Shown one piece after another: positions 35,653 to 48,903 of a stretch of DNA of 64,000 nt. This DNA is from Vibrio sp. (GTDB taxonomy: Bacteria; Pseudomonadota; Gammaproteobacteria; Enterobacterales; Vibrionaceae). Position 1 is the stretch's first letter. Each line of letters begins with the position of its first letter. The notes under the pieces are model-generated. The model did not search any database, was not told the DNA's origin, and saw only the letters and a list, made by a program, of their open reading frames with translations. Made by a program: the position numbers and the translations under genes. The stretch is from positions 70,661-134,660 of the forward strand of contig JAOICL010000001.1 in assembly GCA_028131545.1 (NCBI GenBank), written 5' to 3'.

Positions 35653-37926
35653 TTAGTGTATATCTGCGGTCTCTTTATGATAATCAAATATGATTTTATC
35701 ATTTTTAAGTGAAACGGTTACCGTACCACCTTTAACAAGAGAACCAAAGAGTAACTCATTAGCCAATGGCTTCTTCAATTGCTCTTGTATGACTCGAGTC
35801 ATCGGACGTGCACCCATATCTCTATCATAACCTTTCACAGCTAGCCAGTGACGAGCATCCTCATCAACCTCAAGCGACACGCCTCTTACATCAAGCTGAG
35901 CTTGCAGTTCCACAATATATTTATCAACCACTTGATGAATAACCTGTTCACTTAGGTTATTGAACCAAATAATATTATCTAAACGGTTACGGAACTCAGG
36001 TGTAAAGACTCGCTTAATCGCACCCATCGCATCATGGCTGTGATCCTGCTGAATAAGACCAATTGACTTTTTAACCGTCTCTTGTACGCCAGCATTCGTT
36101 GTCATCACAAGAATCACATTTCTAAAGTCCGCTTTACGGCCATTATTATCCGTAAGCGTACCATTATCCATAACCTGAAGTAATAAGTTAAAGACATCAG
36201 GGTGTGCTTTTTCAATCTCATCAAGAAGCACAACCGCGTGTGGATTTTTAATCACAGCATCGGTTAATAAACCACCTTGATCGTAACCCACATAACCAGG
36301 AGGAGCACCGATTAATCGGCTCACAGAGTGACGTTCGCCATATTCAGACATGTCAAAACGCAATAACTCTACACCTAGTAAGTTCGACAGCTGTTGCGTT
36401 ACTTCTGTTTTACCTACACCAGTTGGTCCTGCAAATAGGAAAGAACCAATAGGTTTATTATCTGCACCTAAACCTGCACGAGATAGTTTAATTGCTTCCG
36501 ACAGTGCATCAACGGCGTTATCTTGACCAAATACAAGCATTTTAAGCTTACTATCTAGGTTTTGAAGAATATCTTTGTCTGATGAAGATACTGATTTTTC
36601 AGGGATACGAGCCATTTTCGCAACCATGGTTTCAATATCAGCGACGCCCACTGTTTTCTTACGTTTACTTGATGGAGCCATACGCTGACAAGCACCGGCT
36701 TCATCCATAACATCAATCGCTTTATCTGGCAAATGACGCTCATTAATGTATTTTGCTGACAGCTCTACTGCTGCACGTAGTGCTGTATTGGTGTATTTAA
36801 CATTATGATGTTGTTCATACTTTTCTTTAAGACCAATAAGTATTTTTGTAGTATCATCCAACGATGGTTCAACCACATCAACCTTTTGGAAACGACGAGC
36901 GAGTGCACGCTCTTTCTCAAAAATAGTACTGTGCTCTTGATAAGTCGTTGAACCAATACAGCGTAGCTTACCACCACTTAATAATGGCTTAATTAAGTTA
37001 GCGGCATCAACTTGACCGCCAGACGCTGCACCAGCACCTATAATCGTATGAATTTCATCAATAAATAATACCGCTTCTTCATCTTTCTCAAGTTGTTTTA
37101 AAATCGCTTTAAAACGCTTTTCGAAATCGCCACGATACTTAGTACCTGCCAGTAATGAACCAATATCTAATGAATAAATAGTGTTATTTTTCATTACTTC
37201 AGGAACACTACCCTCAACGATGCGCCATGCTAAGCCTTCTGCGATTGCCGTTTTACCAACACCCGCTTCTCCAACTAACAGTGGATTATTTTTACGACGT
37301 CGACACAATACTTGAATTGTTCTATCCAGTTCTTGATCTCGGCCGATAAGTGGGTCAATTTTACCCATCTTAGCTTGCTCGTTAAGGTTAGTAGCAAAAT
37401 TTTCTAATCGATCTTCAGAGCTACTTTCTTCGCTATTATCAGCAGAGAAAGGGGTAGAAGGGGTCGATGGAGACTCGCCTGAAGAGTCCGATGATTTAAC
37501 AATACCGTGAGAAATGAAATTAACAATATCTAAACGGCTAACGTCATTTTTCTTTAATAAGTAAGCAGCGTGTGATTCTTGTTCGCTAAATATAGCGACC
37601 AAGACATTAGCTCCTGTCACCTCATTACGGCCAGACGATTGAACATGAAATACAGCCCGCTGTAAAACTCGCTGAAAACTCAGTGTTGGTTGAGTTTCAC
37701 GTGTTTCATCCGATTCTGGAATTAACGGTGTCGTCTGATCAATGAATGCGTCGAGTTCTTCTCGCAACGCGTTCAAATCCATCTGACAAGCATCTAATGC
37801 TTCTTTAGCTGCATCATTATCTAATAATGCTAAAAGGAGGTGTTCAACCGTCATAAACTCATGACGCTTGTCACGAGCACGTGCAAACGCACTATTTAAA
37901 CTCAATTCTAATTCTTTGTTCAACAT
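35653..37926 (-). CDS. clpA: ATP-dependent Clp protease ATP-binding subunit ClpA
   Basis: A 757-residue AAA+ unfoldase (E. coli 758) that feeds substrates to ClpP. It has an N-terminal double Clp-N repeat ([35 protein letters not shown]), two ATPase domains with Walker A GEAGVGKT (about 210) and GPTGVGKT (about 495), and arginine-finger and sensor motifs. A Ser-rich linker near 150-170 ([28 protein letters not shown]) joins the N domain to D1. It starts 39 bp after clpS, whose product binds its N domain. Confidence 0.97.
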   Translation of the reverse strand: MLNKELELSLNSAFARARDKRHEFMTVEHLLLALLDNDAAKEALDACQMDLNALREELDAFIDQTTPLIPESDETRETQPTLSFQRVLQRAVFHVQSSGRNEVTGANVLVAIFSEQESHAAYLLKKNDVSRLDIVNFISHGIVKSSDSSGESPSTPSTPFSADNSEESSSEDRLENFATNLNEQAKMGKIDPLIGRDQELDRTIQVLCRRRKNNPLLVGEAGVGKTAIAEGLAWRIVEGSVPEVMKNNTIYSLDIGSLLAGTKYRGDFEKRFKAILKQLEKDEEAVLFIDEIHTIIGAGAASGGQVDAANLIKPLLSGGKLRCIGSTTYQEHSTIFEKERALARRFQKVDVVEPSLDDTTKILIGLKEKYEQHHNVKYTNTALRAAVELSAKYINERHLPDKAIDVMDEAGACQRMAPSSKRKKTVGVADIETMVAKMARIPEKSVSSSDKDILQNLDSKLKMLVFGQDNAVDALSEAIKLSRAGLGADNKPIGSFLFAGPTGVGKTEVTQQLSNLLGVELLRFDMSEYGERHSVSRLIGAPPGYVGYDQGGLLTDAVIKNPHAVVLLDEIEKAHPDVFNLLLQVMDNGTLTDNNGRKADFRNVILVMTTNAGVQETVKKSIGLIQQDHSHDAMGAIKRVFTPEFRNRLDNIIWFNNLSEQVIHQVVDKYIVELQAQLDVRGVSLEVDEDARHWLAVKGYDRDMGARPMTRVIQEQLKKPLANELLFGSLVKGGTVTVSLKNDKIIFDYHKETADIH

Positions 37927-37965
37927 ACAGTACCTCCGAAAAACAACAAGGTTTGAGAAATCGAG

Positions 37966-38286
37966 CTAAGCCCGTTCCATCGTACACAACAAAGGGTGCT
38001 CGTGTTCCTTCGCATATGCCTTTATCTGTGCTACCTTGGTTTCAGCAATCTCTGACGAGTAAGTACCACATATTGCCTTACCTTGGTAATGAACCTTGAG
38101 CATAACCTGCGTTGCTTGTTCTATATCCATTGAAAAAAAGCGTTCGAGAATCTCAATCACAAAATCCATTGGCGTATAATCGTCATTCATCAGTATAACG
38201 TTATACATGGAAGGTGGTTGTACCGCTGTTTCTTCTCGCTCCAGTAAATCTGAGTCTGGAGTAACCCAATCAAAATGTTTGCTCAT
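37966..38286 (-). CDS. clpS: ClpS, N-end rule adaptor for ClpAP
   Basis: A 106-residue adaptor that delivers N-degron substrates to ClpA. The core [24 protein letters not shown] has the NDDxTPM signature with the binding-pocket Asp, and [20 protein letters not shown] follows as in E. coli ClpS (106 aa). It is divergent from cspD across a 557-bp gap and lies directly upstream of clpA. Confidence 0.96.
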   Translation of the reverse strand: MSKHFDWVTPDSDLLEREETAVQPPSMYNVILMNDDYTPMDFVIEILERFFSMDIEQATQVMLKVHYQGKAICGTYSSEIAETKVAQIKAYAKEHEHPLLCTMERA

Positions 38287-38843
38287 GGTTTATAGAGCAC
38301 CTTACTTTTTACAACATCCTATTGAATATAGATCACAACAATTTTGTCTAGTTAATGTTGTTCTCTACTCTCCGTCTTAAGCTCTCTACTACATTAGAGA
38401 CTAATCTAGCATTCGAGATGCTGCAAATAAAAGATGCGACTCATACCCCCATTTTTTTTCAAGTGATTAAAATAACAACAACTTAGCTGTCACAATTTCC
38501 TAACTATTACAGACCCAATTTAACAAAAATTTTTCACTATTGTTTGCATTACATAACAGTTTTAGGAAATTGTGGTCGAATGCATTGATAACAAATATTG
38601 AATGTTACCCCTAATTGACTAAATTGATTGGTGTAGATGTTATTTTTTAACCTTTAAGTCAACATTGAGTCTGAGTTGTAATTCATTAAATGGCTTAAAG
38701 AATATGATTTAATTGCAGCTATTAATTTTATGAAAAGCTTCACTTTTATAAAACACAATAAAATATGATACCAACATCATATATATGAGCATAATGCTCA
38801 AGTGATATTTAGATCCATAAACAAATGTAGAAGGATGTATAGC
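38287..38843. other. 557-bp divergent region between clpS and cspD
   Basis: This AT-rich region must contain the clpSA promoter and the cspD promoter plus any cspD leader. I see no open frame with a start signal and no strong hairpin. A half CRP-like element (GATCACAA, 38331-38338) is present but has no partner arm. The stretch just upstream of cspD ends in AGAAGGATGTATAGC, which includes the Shine-Dalgarno sequence. Confidence 0.5.
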
Positions 38844-39053
38844 ATGGCTACTGGAACTGTAAAATGGTTTAACAATGCGAAAGGTTTTGGCTTCATTTGC
38901 CCTGAAGGTGAAGACGGTGATATTTTTGCGCATTATTCCACAATACAAATGGATGGCTACAGAACTCTCAAAGCAGGTCAACAGGTCACTTATGAAGTTG
39001 AAGAAGGTCCAAAGGGTTATCATGCACGTTCAGTCAAGCCTGATGAATGCTAA
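38844..39053 (+). CDS. cspD: Cold-shock-like protein CspD
   Basis: A 69-residue single cold-shock domain protein. RNP1 is KGFGFICP and RNP2 is DIFAHYS; the opening MATGTVKWFNNAKGFGF and the ending ARSVKPDEC fit CspD, a stationary-phase inhibitor of DNA replication in E. coli, rather than CspA. The start is the ATG at 38844, with AAGGA ahead of it; the frame is open 14 codons further upstream to 38802, but those residues are not part of the family. The divergent neighbour clpS is the same as in E. coli, which supports cspD. Confidence 0.92.
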   Translation: MATGTVKWFNNAKGFGFICPEGEDGDIFAHYSTIQMDGYRTLKAGQQVTYEVEEGPKGYHARSVKPDEC

Positions 39054-39190
39054 TACTCCTTTACATTAACTTAAGCATATAATTGTCAACTTTCCTATTA
39101 TGCTTTAAAATTACCTCAATTCTGAAGTGCTTGTTTTATAATTATATTGCTATTGAAAGTTAATTATTTTTCACCATTGACTTTCATAAT

Positions 39191-39217
39191 AAAAAACCCG
39201 CATTAAGCGGGTTTTTT
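39191..39217. terminator. Bidirectional terminator between cspD and icd
   Basis: AAAAAACCCGC and GCGGGTTTTTT form an 11-bp stem with an ATTAA loop and A/T runs on both flanks. It serves cspD from the left and icd from the right. Confidence 0.92.
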
Positions 39218-39248
39218 ATTATCTCGATATTAGCGTTAACTCAGTATC

Positions 39249-41480
<2,232 letters not shown>

Positions 41481-41527
41481 CTATATTCTAATAATAGCTA
41501 ATATGAATTAGCGTCATTAAATGGCGT

Positions 41528-41560
41528 GATGGAGCATCAAAACGTAGCTCCATCTACGTT
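41528..41560. promoter_or_regulatory. Two overlapping, mutually exclusive hairpins upstream of icd
   Basis: GATGGAGC (41528-41535) pairs perfectly with GCTCCATC (41547-41554). AACGTAG (41541-41547) pairs perfectly with CTACGTT (41554-41560). The two stems share bases and cannot form together. They lie 57-89 bp upstream of the icd start. The same region is upstream of rluE on the other strand. Apart from this, the 311-bp gap between icd and rluE shows only the rluE Shine-Dalgarno sequence. A regulatory role is inference. Confidence 0.4.
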
Positions 41561-41782
41561 AAATCTTTTAACTGCAATAGGAATGTGATCGCTATAATCA
41601 TTGCAGCATTCCACTTCTTTACTTTAAAACGAGGAAAGCTTAACGGTTTCAAAATAAGAATGTGAATTATCTCAGCGGTCTAGATGAATCAATTACGACC
41701 AAAGTGCGACAATCATAGAGCATTTTTATATAATGAGAAACGCTTACCTCACATTTCAATCATTTTTTGCAGGATAGTTAAC

Positions 41783-42511
41783 ATGTCGAATAATAAAAAT
41801 ACAAATAGTCGCACTAAATCGGATAAAAACACACCACAAACACATGTTAAACATCATAGGCCTACATCAACACAACCTAAATCAACACAATCAACGCGAG
41901 CACATTCGAGTCGAAATCGAGTAAAGACTCGAACTTCCCATAAACCTAAAATCAGTGCAGCTGACCGTAAAGTCGTCATTTTTAATAAGCCCTTCGATAC
42001 TTTAAGTCAATTTACTGATGGAGATGGAAGACGTACCTTAGCTGATTTCATCCCTTTAAAAGGTATTTATGCCGCAGGTAGATTAGATAGAGATAGCGAA
42101 GGACTCATGGTATTAACTAATGATGGCATATTGCAGGCTAAATTAACTCAACCTAACTCTAAATCACCTAAAACATATTGGGTACAAGTCGAAGGCAGCC
42201 CGACTGAAGTGGAGCTGGATAAGTTACGTCAAGGCGTAATTTTGAAAGATGGAAAAACGTTACCTGCTGATATTCAAAGAATGGAAGCACCTGCTCAATT
42301 ATGGGAACGTCACCCACCGGTTCGCTTTCGAGCTAACATTCCAACCACTTGGATATCAATTTCTATCATTGAAGGGAGGAATAGACAAGTCAGGAGGATG
42401 ACCGCTAATATTGGCTTCCCTACTTTACGTTTGATTCGTGTAAGTGTCGCTGGTTATGATATCGGAGAATTACAACCTGGAGAATGGTCTCTGGTCGAGA
42501 ATCAAATGTAA
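41783..42511 (+). CDS. rluE: 23S rRNA pseudouridine synthase RluE
   Basis: A 242-residue RsuA-family pseudouridine synthase. The catalytic motif is [17 protein letters not shown] and the closing motif is [24 protein letters not shown]; the wording [22 protein letters not shown] is that of RluE, which modifies U2457 of 23S rRNA. No S4 domain is present, as in RluE. An N-terminal tail of about 65 residues, rich in Lys, Thr, Ser, Gln and Arg, is disordered-looking and longer than in E. coli. The start is the ATG after TGCAGGATAGTTAAC; the frame is open to 41684 but that extension lacks a ribosome site. Confidence 0.93.
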   Translation: MSNNKNTNSRTKSDKNTPQTHVKHHRPTSTQPKSTQSTRAHSSRNRVKTRTSHKPKISAADRKVVIFNKPFDTLSQFTDGDGRRTLADFIPLKGIYAAGRLDRDSEGLMVLTNDGILQAKLTQPNSKSPKTYWVQVEGSPTEVELDKLRQGVILKDGKTLPADIQRMEAPAQLWERHPPVRFRANIPTTWISISIIEGRNRQVRRMTANIGFPTLRLIRVSVAGYDIGELQPGEWSLVENQM

Positions 42512-42516
42512 AAAAG

Positions 42517-43191
42517 TTATAAGTAGTTCAATGTCTCTTTAAGATTATTAATCGTAATAACATTACTCATTGATGGGTTACCTTCATGTTGAAGGTATAA
42601 TGTTTTAACCTTAGCATTAACGCCAGCAGTTGCCCCTATCACGGTATCATCGACAAAAAGACATTTATCTTTATCAACATTCATCTTTTTTGCTGAATAC
42701 CAAATTAGATCAGGCTCTGGCTTCCACGAATCGACATCAAATGCACTGAATGTATTATTTCTGGTAAAAAACTTATCCAATCCAGTGACCTTTAATGATG
42801 TTTTCATTTTCACATAAGGGCCATTAGAAGCAATACAGACTTTGATTCCTTTCGCGTGCGCATAATGTAAAACTTCATTCGCTCCGTCGATCAATGTCAG
42901 CTCTTGCTCAAATAGTGCCTTACTTGTTGCCCTAAACATCGTAATAAACGGTTCAATTCCCTCCTCACTAATTTCCTTTCCGTGTTGCTGAAATACATAT
43001 CGAATCGTGTTATGGATTTTTTGCCCTTGGTACTCGACTTTAAGTTCATTTAAAGAGATAGAAACGCCATGCGCTGATAAAGTCTGTCTGAAGGCTTCCA
43101 AACCGAGTTCTTCACTATCGACTAACGTGCCATCACAATCAAAGATAATACATTCAATATCACTACGAGTATTAGGGTTGGGCGCCATCAT
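42517..43191 (-). CDS. HAD-superfamily phosphatase, YieH-like
   Basis: A 224-residue HAD hydrolase of the beta-phosphoglucomutase/phosphatase type. Motif I is FDCDGTLVDSE, motif II is IASNG, motif III involves KPEPDLIWYSAKK and motif IV is CLFVDDTVIG. A helical cap follows motif I. The nearest named relative is probably YieH, a 6-phosphogluconate phosphatase, but HAD substrates cannot be assigned safely. Its stop codon is only 5 bp from the rluE stop; the two genes converge with no hairpin terminator between them. A terminator separates it from aspS. Confidence 0.85.
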   Translation of the reverse strand: MMAPNPNTRSDIECIIFDCDGTLVDSEELGLEAFRQTLSAHGVSISLNELKVEYQGQKIHNTIRYVFQQHGKEISEEGIEPFITMFRATSKALFEQELTLIDGANEVLHYAHAKGIKVCIASNGPYVKMKTSLKVTGLDKFFTRNNTFSAFDVDSWKPEPDLIWYSAKKMNVDKDKCLFVDDTVIGATAGVNAKVKTLYLQHEGNPSMSNVITINNLKETLNYL

Positions 43192-43218
43192 TTATCTCTA
43201 TCTCATTATGCTAAAAAC

Positions 43219-43247
43219 AAAAAAGGCTTGAGAAACCTCAAGCCTTT
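43219..43247 (-). terminator. Rho-independent terminator after aspS
   Basis: On the minus strand AAAGGCTTGAG, GTTT and CTCAAGCCTTT form an 11-bp perfect stem, followed by TTTGTTTTTAG. It ends the aspS transcript before the HAD gene. Confidence 0.88.
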
Positions 43248-43318
43248 CAATACATTGAATAGAACCAATGTTAAGTATTAATGCTTTCTCACTCTATTAC
43301 TATAGAGGTTCAAAAGAA

Positions 43319-45091
43319 TTATTTCTCTTCTTTCGCTGCTTTAATCGAAATAGCTAACTCATCTAATGCTGCTGGGTTTGCTACATTAGGCGCATTCGTT
43401 AATAAGCATGATGCTGCTGTCGTTTTCGGGAAGGCGATAACGTCACGAATGTTTTCTGTACCACATAACAACATAACAAGGCGATCGAGACCAAACGCTA
43501 AGCCAGCATGTGGTGGCGTACCGTATTTTAAAGCATCTAATAAGAAACCAAACTTCAGTTGCTGCTCTTGTGAATCAATACCTAGAATACCAAAAACTGC
43601 TGATTGCATTTCAGCGTTATGAATACGAACTGAACCACCGCCGACTTCATAACCGTTTAGAACCATATCATAAGCATTTGAAATTGCCGCTGATGGATTA
43701 GCTTTAAGCTCTTCAGGTGTCACATTGAGTGGCGAAGTGAATGGGTGATGCATTGCATGAAGATTACCTTCACCATCTTCTTCAAACATAGGGAAATCAA
43801 CAACCCACAATGGTTTCCATGCATTTGTATCCGTCAACTCAAGATCAGTACCTAATTTAAGACGTAGAGCACCCATTGCTTCTGAAACAACATTGGCTTT
43901 ATCTGCGCCAAATAAGATGATATCTCCTGTGTTTGCGCCAGTACGCTCAAGGATGGCATTAATCACATCTTCATTTAGGAACTTAGCAACCGGAGATTGA
44001 ACCCCAGCTGCACCAGCGGCACGATCGTTCACTTTCATCCATGCTAGGCCTTTCGCACCATAGATACCAACAAACTCACCATAGCCATCGATCTGCTTAC
44101 GAGTTAATTTCGCCCCACCTGGTACACAAATAACCGCCACACGGCCTTTTTCATCGTTTGCAGGACCAGAGAACACTTTAAACTCAACATCCTGAACAAT
44201 ATCAGCAATATCCGTTAGTTCTAATGGGTTACGTAGATCCGGTTTATCTGAACCAAAGCGACGAATTGCTTCTGAGAATGGCATGATTGGGAATTGACCC
44301 AATTCAATATCCAGTAGCTCTTTCCACATATCGTGAACCATTTTTTCAGTCGTAGCACGAACTTCATCGGCTGACATGAATGATGTTTCAATATCTATCT
44401 GTGTGAATTCAGGTTGACGATCAGCACGCAAGTCTTCATCTCGGAAACACTTAACAATTTGATAGTAACGGTCAAAACCAGACATCATTAGAAGTTGTTT
44501 GAACAACTGAGGAGACTGAGGTAGTGCGTAGAAACTTCCTTTGTGAACACGACTTGGTACTAGGTAATCACGAGCACCTTCTGGCGTTGCTTTCGTTAGT
44601 ACAGGAGTTTCAATATCAAGAAAATCATTACCGTCTAGAAAACGACGAACAAAGCTCGATGCCTTCGCACGTAGTTTAATACGATCACTCATTTCTGGAC
44701 GACGTAAATCAAGGTAGCGATATTTTAGTCGCTGCTCTTCTGAATTTGTTTGATTAAAATCGAGAGGTAATACATCCGACTTATTGATAATTTCTAGCGA
44801 TTTAGCAATGATTTCTACTTCACCCGTTGCCATATCTTTATTGACTTGGCTATCTGGACGAGCGCGAACTTCACCGGTTAACTTAATACAAAATTCACCA
44901 CGCAACTGGTTCGCAATAGCATAAGCATCTGTCATATCAGGATCAACAACAACTTGAACAATGCCTTCACGATCGCGCATATCAATAAAAATCAGACCGC
45001 CTAAATCACGACGACGGTTTACCCAACCACAAAGTTCAACTGTTTGACCTGCTAAGGCCTTATTTAACTGACCACAGTAATGCGTACGCAT
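43319..45091 (-). CDS. aspS: Aspartyl-tRNA synthetase
   Basis: A 590-residue class II synthetase, the same length as E. coli AspS. It has the OB-fold anticodon-binding domain ([39 protein letters not shown]), motif 2 ([19 protein letters not shown]), the GAD insertion domain and motif 3 ([15 protein letters not shown]). The start at 45091 aligns with E. coli and has TAGGA nine bases upstream; the frame is open 37 codons further but adds unrelated hydrophobic sequence. It is divergent from yecE, as in the enteric aspS-yecE neighbourhood. Confidence 0.96.
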   Translation of the reverse strand: MRTHYCGQLNKALAGQTVELCGWVNRRRDLGGLIFIDMRDREGIVQVVVDPDMTDAYAIANQLRGEFCIKLTGEVRARPDSQVNKDMATGEVEIIAKSLEIINKSDVLPLDFNQTNSEEQRLKYRYLDLRRPEMSDRIKLRAKASSFVRRFLDGNDFLDIETPVLTKATPEGARDYLVPSRVHKGSFYALPQSPQLFKQLLMMSGFDRYYQIVKCFRDEDLRADRQPEFTQIDIETSFMSADEVRATTEKMVHDMWKELLDIELGQFPIMPFSEAIRRFGSDKPDLRNPLELTDIADIVQDVEFKVFSGPANDEKGRVAVICVPGGAKLTRKQIDGYGEFVGIYGAKGLAWMKVNDRAAGAAGVQSPVAKFLNEDVINAILERTGANTGDIILFGADKANVVSEAMGALRLKLGTDLELTDTNAWKPLWVVDFPMFEEDGEGNLHAMHHPFTSPLNVTPEELKANPSAAISNAYDMVLNGYEVGGGSVRIHNAEMQSAVFGILGIDSQEQQLKFGFLLDALKYGTPPHAGLAFGLDRLVMLLCGTENIRDVIAFPKTTAASCLLTNAPNVANPAALDELAISIKAAKEEK

Positions 45092-45316
45092 ATTTGCTAT
45101 TCCTACTTTTCTAACGATCATATTCAAAACCCAGATAGTCAACGCTATACTGAGATAATTCTGTACTGCTAACGATATAAGGAGTGTGTCCTTATTTTTC
45201 AAGTTATACAGCTTTAGTTGAATAGAATAACATCCGTTACCAATTCATTATGGTGATTATACCCATAAAAGGCTTTAAGCATCAAAGTTGAATAACATAA
45301 ATATAAAGGTTTTTTA

Positions 45317-46228
45317 GTGATAGAGATAACCAACCCTACTTTTGCTCACCAAAACCACTTAAAGCTAGGCTTAACTATGTGGTCTCATGATCAATGGAAA
45401 GGCACCTTTTTTGAAAAAGGAACATCAGCAGCACAAAGGCTAGAACAGTATGCTAATGTGTTTAATACCGTAGAGGGGAATACGACTTTCTACGCTTCCC
45501 CTACTCCCAGCACTGTACGTAATTGGAAAGAGGCAACTCACCCGGACTTTGCCTTCAATTTCAAATTCCCAAAGTCGATTACTCATCAATTTCATTTGAA
45601 GCACTGTCAGGAAGAAGTCACTTCCTTCCTACAATTGATGGCCCCTTTACATGAACGTATCAATCAATGGATGATACAGCTACCGGCCAGTTTTACTCCA
45701 AAAGATCTCCCTGTACTACAACGCTTTGTTCAACAGCTTCCTAGTGAAATCTCTATCGGTGTCGAAGTTCGCCATTTAAGTTTTTTTCAAAAAGGTGCTG
45801 AAGAAAAAGCACTGAACCGCTGGCTACATGAAAATAACTATAACCGTATTATCATGGATACACGCCCTCTATTTTCTGAAGACCCGCATTCATCGGCTAT
45901 TATTGATGCTCAAAAAAAGAAACCTAAAGTGCCTTGTCATGCGATTTCTACAGGCCAATACCCAATGTTACGGTTTATCGGCCAAAGTAATCCCGAAAAG
46001 AATCGTATTTTCTTTAAACCTTGGGTTAAAAAATTAACGGATTGGATGTCTGAAGGAAAAACCCCACTGATTATGATTCATACACCAGATAACATCTATG
46101 CTCCTGAATTAGCACAACAATTGTTTCAGGATTTAAACACCTACTCTACCAGTCAAGGTATACCCCTTGCTGACTTGCCTCACTTCCCTGCAAAAAGGGA
46201 TCATGACCAATTATCTATGTTTGATTAA
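45317..46228 (+). CDS. yecE: DUF72 family protein YecE
   Basis: A 303-residue DUF72 protein with a TIM-barrel-like fold. Family marks are LGLTMWSHDQWKGTFF, NTVEGNTTFYASPTPSTVRNWKE, FNFKFPKSITH and EVRHLSFF. DUF72 has structural similarity to sugar-phosphate isomerase/endonuclease IV barrels, but no activity is settled. The start is a GTG six bases after AAAGGT. The gene sits between aspS and cmoAB as in E. coli. Its last codon and stop form the first part of a 17-bp tandem repeat. Confidence 0.92.
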   Translation: MIEITNPTFAHQNHLKLGLTMWSHDQWKGTFFEKGTSAAQRLEQYANVFNTVEGNTTFYASPTPSTVRNWKEATHPDFAFNFKFPKSITHQFHLKHCQEEVTSFLQLMAPLHERINQWMIQLPASFTPKDLPVLQRFVQQLPSEISIGVEVRHLSFFQKGAEEKALNRWLHENNYNRIIMDTRPLFSEDPHSSAIIDAQKKKPKVPCHAISTGQYPMLRFIGQSNPEKNRIFFKPWVKKLTDWMSEGKTPLIMIHTPDNIYAPELAQQLFQDLNTYSTSQGIPLADLPHFPAKRDHDQLSMFD

Positions 46229-46273
46229 ATTACCGGTTTGATTACACAACAGATTGGATTAAATAACCGATTT
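46223..46273. repeat. 17-bp tandem repeat, three copies, on the yecE stop codon
   Basis: Units lie at 46223-46239, 46240-46256 and 46257-46273. The first and third match at 15 of 17 positions, the second and third at 13 of 17. The first unit opens with GATTAA, the last sense codon and stop of yecE; the third repeats GATTAA. The array fills the whole gap between the converging yecE and ynfA stop codons (46228 and 46276). Confidence 0.85.
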
Positions 46274-46275
46274 AA

Positions 46276-46608
46276 TTACCCTGCTCTAGGAGCAAACATA
46301 ATAATGGCCATACCGAATAATGCGACTGACACACCGACAATATCCCATAGTGTTGGACGAATACCATCAACAGCCCACAACCAAAGAATGGCAACAAAGA
46401 TATATACCCCACCATAGGCAGCATACACTCTTCCTGCCGCCTCTGGATGCAAGGAAAGTAACCAAGCAAATAAGGCTAAAAACAAGGCTCCAGGTAACAG
46501 AAGCCATATTGATTTATCTTCTTTTAACCAAAGATAAGGTAAATAACACCCTAGTATTTCGGCAACAGCGGTAATAAAAAACAACCCAATTGTTTTGAAC
46601 TCCAACAA
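46276..46608 (-). CDS. ynfA: YnfA family small membrane protein (UPF0060)
   Basis: A 110-residue inner-membrane protein with four hydrophobic helices. It matches the YnfA/UPF0060 family throughout: [57 protein letters not shown] and a C-terminal helix ending FAPRAG. Some YnfA proteins act as small multidrug efflux pumps of the SMR type; the transported substrate here is unknown. In E. coli it is not in the yecE-cmoA interval, so it is an insertion relative to that order. It converges on yecE with 47 bp between stops. Confidence 0.92.
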   Translation of the reverse strand: MLEFKTIGLFFITAVAEILGCYLPYLWLKEDKSIWLLLPGALFLALFAWLLSLHPEAAGRVYAAYGGVYIFVAILWLWAVDGIRPTLWDIVGVSVALFGMAIIMFAPRAG

Positions 46609-47685
<1,077 letters not shown>

Positions 47686-47703
47686 TTATCTTAGGACAAT
47701 TCC

Positions 47704-48675
47704 ATGTTTGATTTCGGTCAGTTTTATTCTCTTATAGCTCAAGATACACGTCTACAGCATTGGCTTAACACGCTACCTAATCAGCTAACTGAATGGCAAA
47801 ACACTCCTCATGGTGATTTTCCTCGCTGGTTACGAGCATTAAAAAAAATCTCAGATGAGAAGCCGAATTCAATTGATATAAAATCTTCCGTTACCATTAA
47901 AAATGCCACACCACTAAGTGTGGGTGAAAAAAACAAGTTAGAGAATTTGTTAAAAACCTTCCACCCTTGGCGTAAAGGCCCTTATCACATTCATGATATC
48001 CACATTGATACTGAATGGCGCAGTGATTGGAAATGGGATCGCTTACTCCCGCACATATCACCCCTCAAAAATCGTTCTATTTTAGATGTCGGTTGTGGTA
48101 ATGGTTACCATATGTGGCGAATGTTAGGTGAAGAAGCACGCTTATGTGTCGGTATTGACCCATCACATCTTTTTTTAATTCAATTTGAAGCCATTAGAAA
48201 ACTTATGGGGAATGATCAACGCGTTCATTTACTGCCTTTAGGTATTGAACAACTCCCCAAACTGAATGCATTCGATACTGTCTTTAGTATGGGAGTTCTC
48301 TATCATAGACGCTCACCTCTCGATCATTTAGAACAATTAAAGAACCAATTAATTTCTGGAGGTGAACTCGTTTTAGAAACATTGGTGATTGAAGGTGATG
48401 AAAATGCCGTTCTTGTCCCAACCAGTCGATACGCGCAAATGCGTAATGTGTACTTCTTCCCTTCCGCTAAAGCTCTTAAGGCTTGGTTAGAATTAACTGG
48501 CTTTATTAATGTAAGAATTGTTGATGAAAACACTACCACCTTAGGGGAACAACGCTCAACTGAATGGATGACACACAATTCTTTACCTGACTATATTAAT
48601 CCTGATAACCCAAAAGAAACGGTTGAAGGATACCCAGCTCCAAGACGTGCCATCTTAATTGCGAACAAGCCGTAG
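47704..48675 (+). CDS. cmoB: tRNA U34 carboxymethyltransferase CmoB
   Basis: A 323-residue enzyme that transfers the carboxymethyl group of carboxy-SAM to 5-hydroxyuridine 34 of tRNA, making cmo5U. Seen are [23 protein letters not shown], the SAM-like motif [18 protein letters not shown], and [17 protein letters not shown], all typical of CmoB (E. coli 323 aa). The start has TTAGGACAATTCC upstream. It is cotranscribed with cmoA and ends before a hairpin terminator. Confidence 0.96.
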   Translation: MFDFGQFYSLIAQDTRLQHWLNTLPNQLTEWQNTPHGDFPRWLRALKKISDEKPNSIDIKSSVTIKNATPLSVGEKNKLENLLKTFHPWRKGPYHIHDIHIDTEWRSDWKWDRLLPHISPLKNRSILDVGCGNGYHMWRMLGEEARLCVGIDPSHLFLIQFEAIRKLMGNDQRVHLLPLGIEQLPKLNAFDTVFSMGVLYHRRSPLDHLEQLKNQLISGGELVLETLVIEGDENAVLVPTSRYAQMRNVYFFPSAKALKAWLELTGFINVRIVDENTTTLGEQRSTEWMTHNSLPDYINPDNPKETVEGYPAPRRAILIANKP

Positions 48676-48705
48676 TCGTTGATTTTATAAAAAGAAAAAA
48701 TATCT

Positions 48706-48752
48706 AAAAACCTAAATGATTGATTTTTTCGACAAATTATTTAGGTTTTTAT
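48706..48752 (+). terminator. Terminator after cmoB
   Basis: AAAAACCTAAAT (48706-48717) is the complement of ATTTAGGTTTTT (48739-48750). The stem is 12 bp with a 21-base loop, AT-rich but perfect, followed by ATTA. Confidence 0.65.
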
Positions 48753-48903
48753 TACAAAATTGTCGAAGCCTTTACAATTTTACACCTTTTCCTCATAACA
48801 ATTGACATTCCTATTAAATTTCCACTATTAAAAAGTTTATAATTGCCCTCTAAAGAATACATTCACTCCTGCTGTTTTATGGAGGTTATTTACCGAGGTT
48901 ATT

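Noticed and set aside
38331..38338. CRP site before cspD or clpS
   Set aside because: Only one half-site (GATCACAA) is present with no matching TGTGA arm at the right distance.
45177..45195. ATAAGGA/TCCTTAT hairpin followed by T on the plus strand, as a terminator
   Set aside because: The stem is only 7 bp and AT-rich, and there is no upstream plus-strand gene to terminate; it lies in the divergent aspS-yecE gap.
45092..45202. A 37-codon N-terminal extension of AspS
   Set aside because: The family begins at MRTHYCGQ; the extra part is unrelated hydrophobic sequence and TAGGA precedes the inner start.
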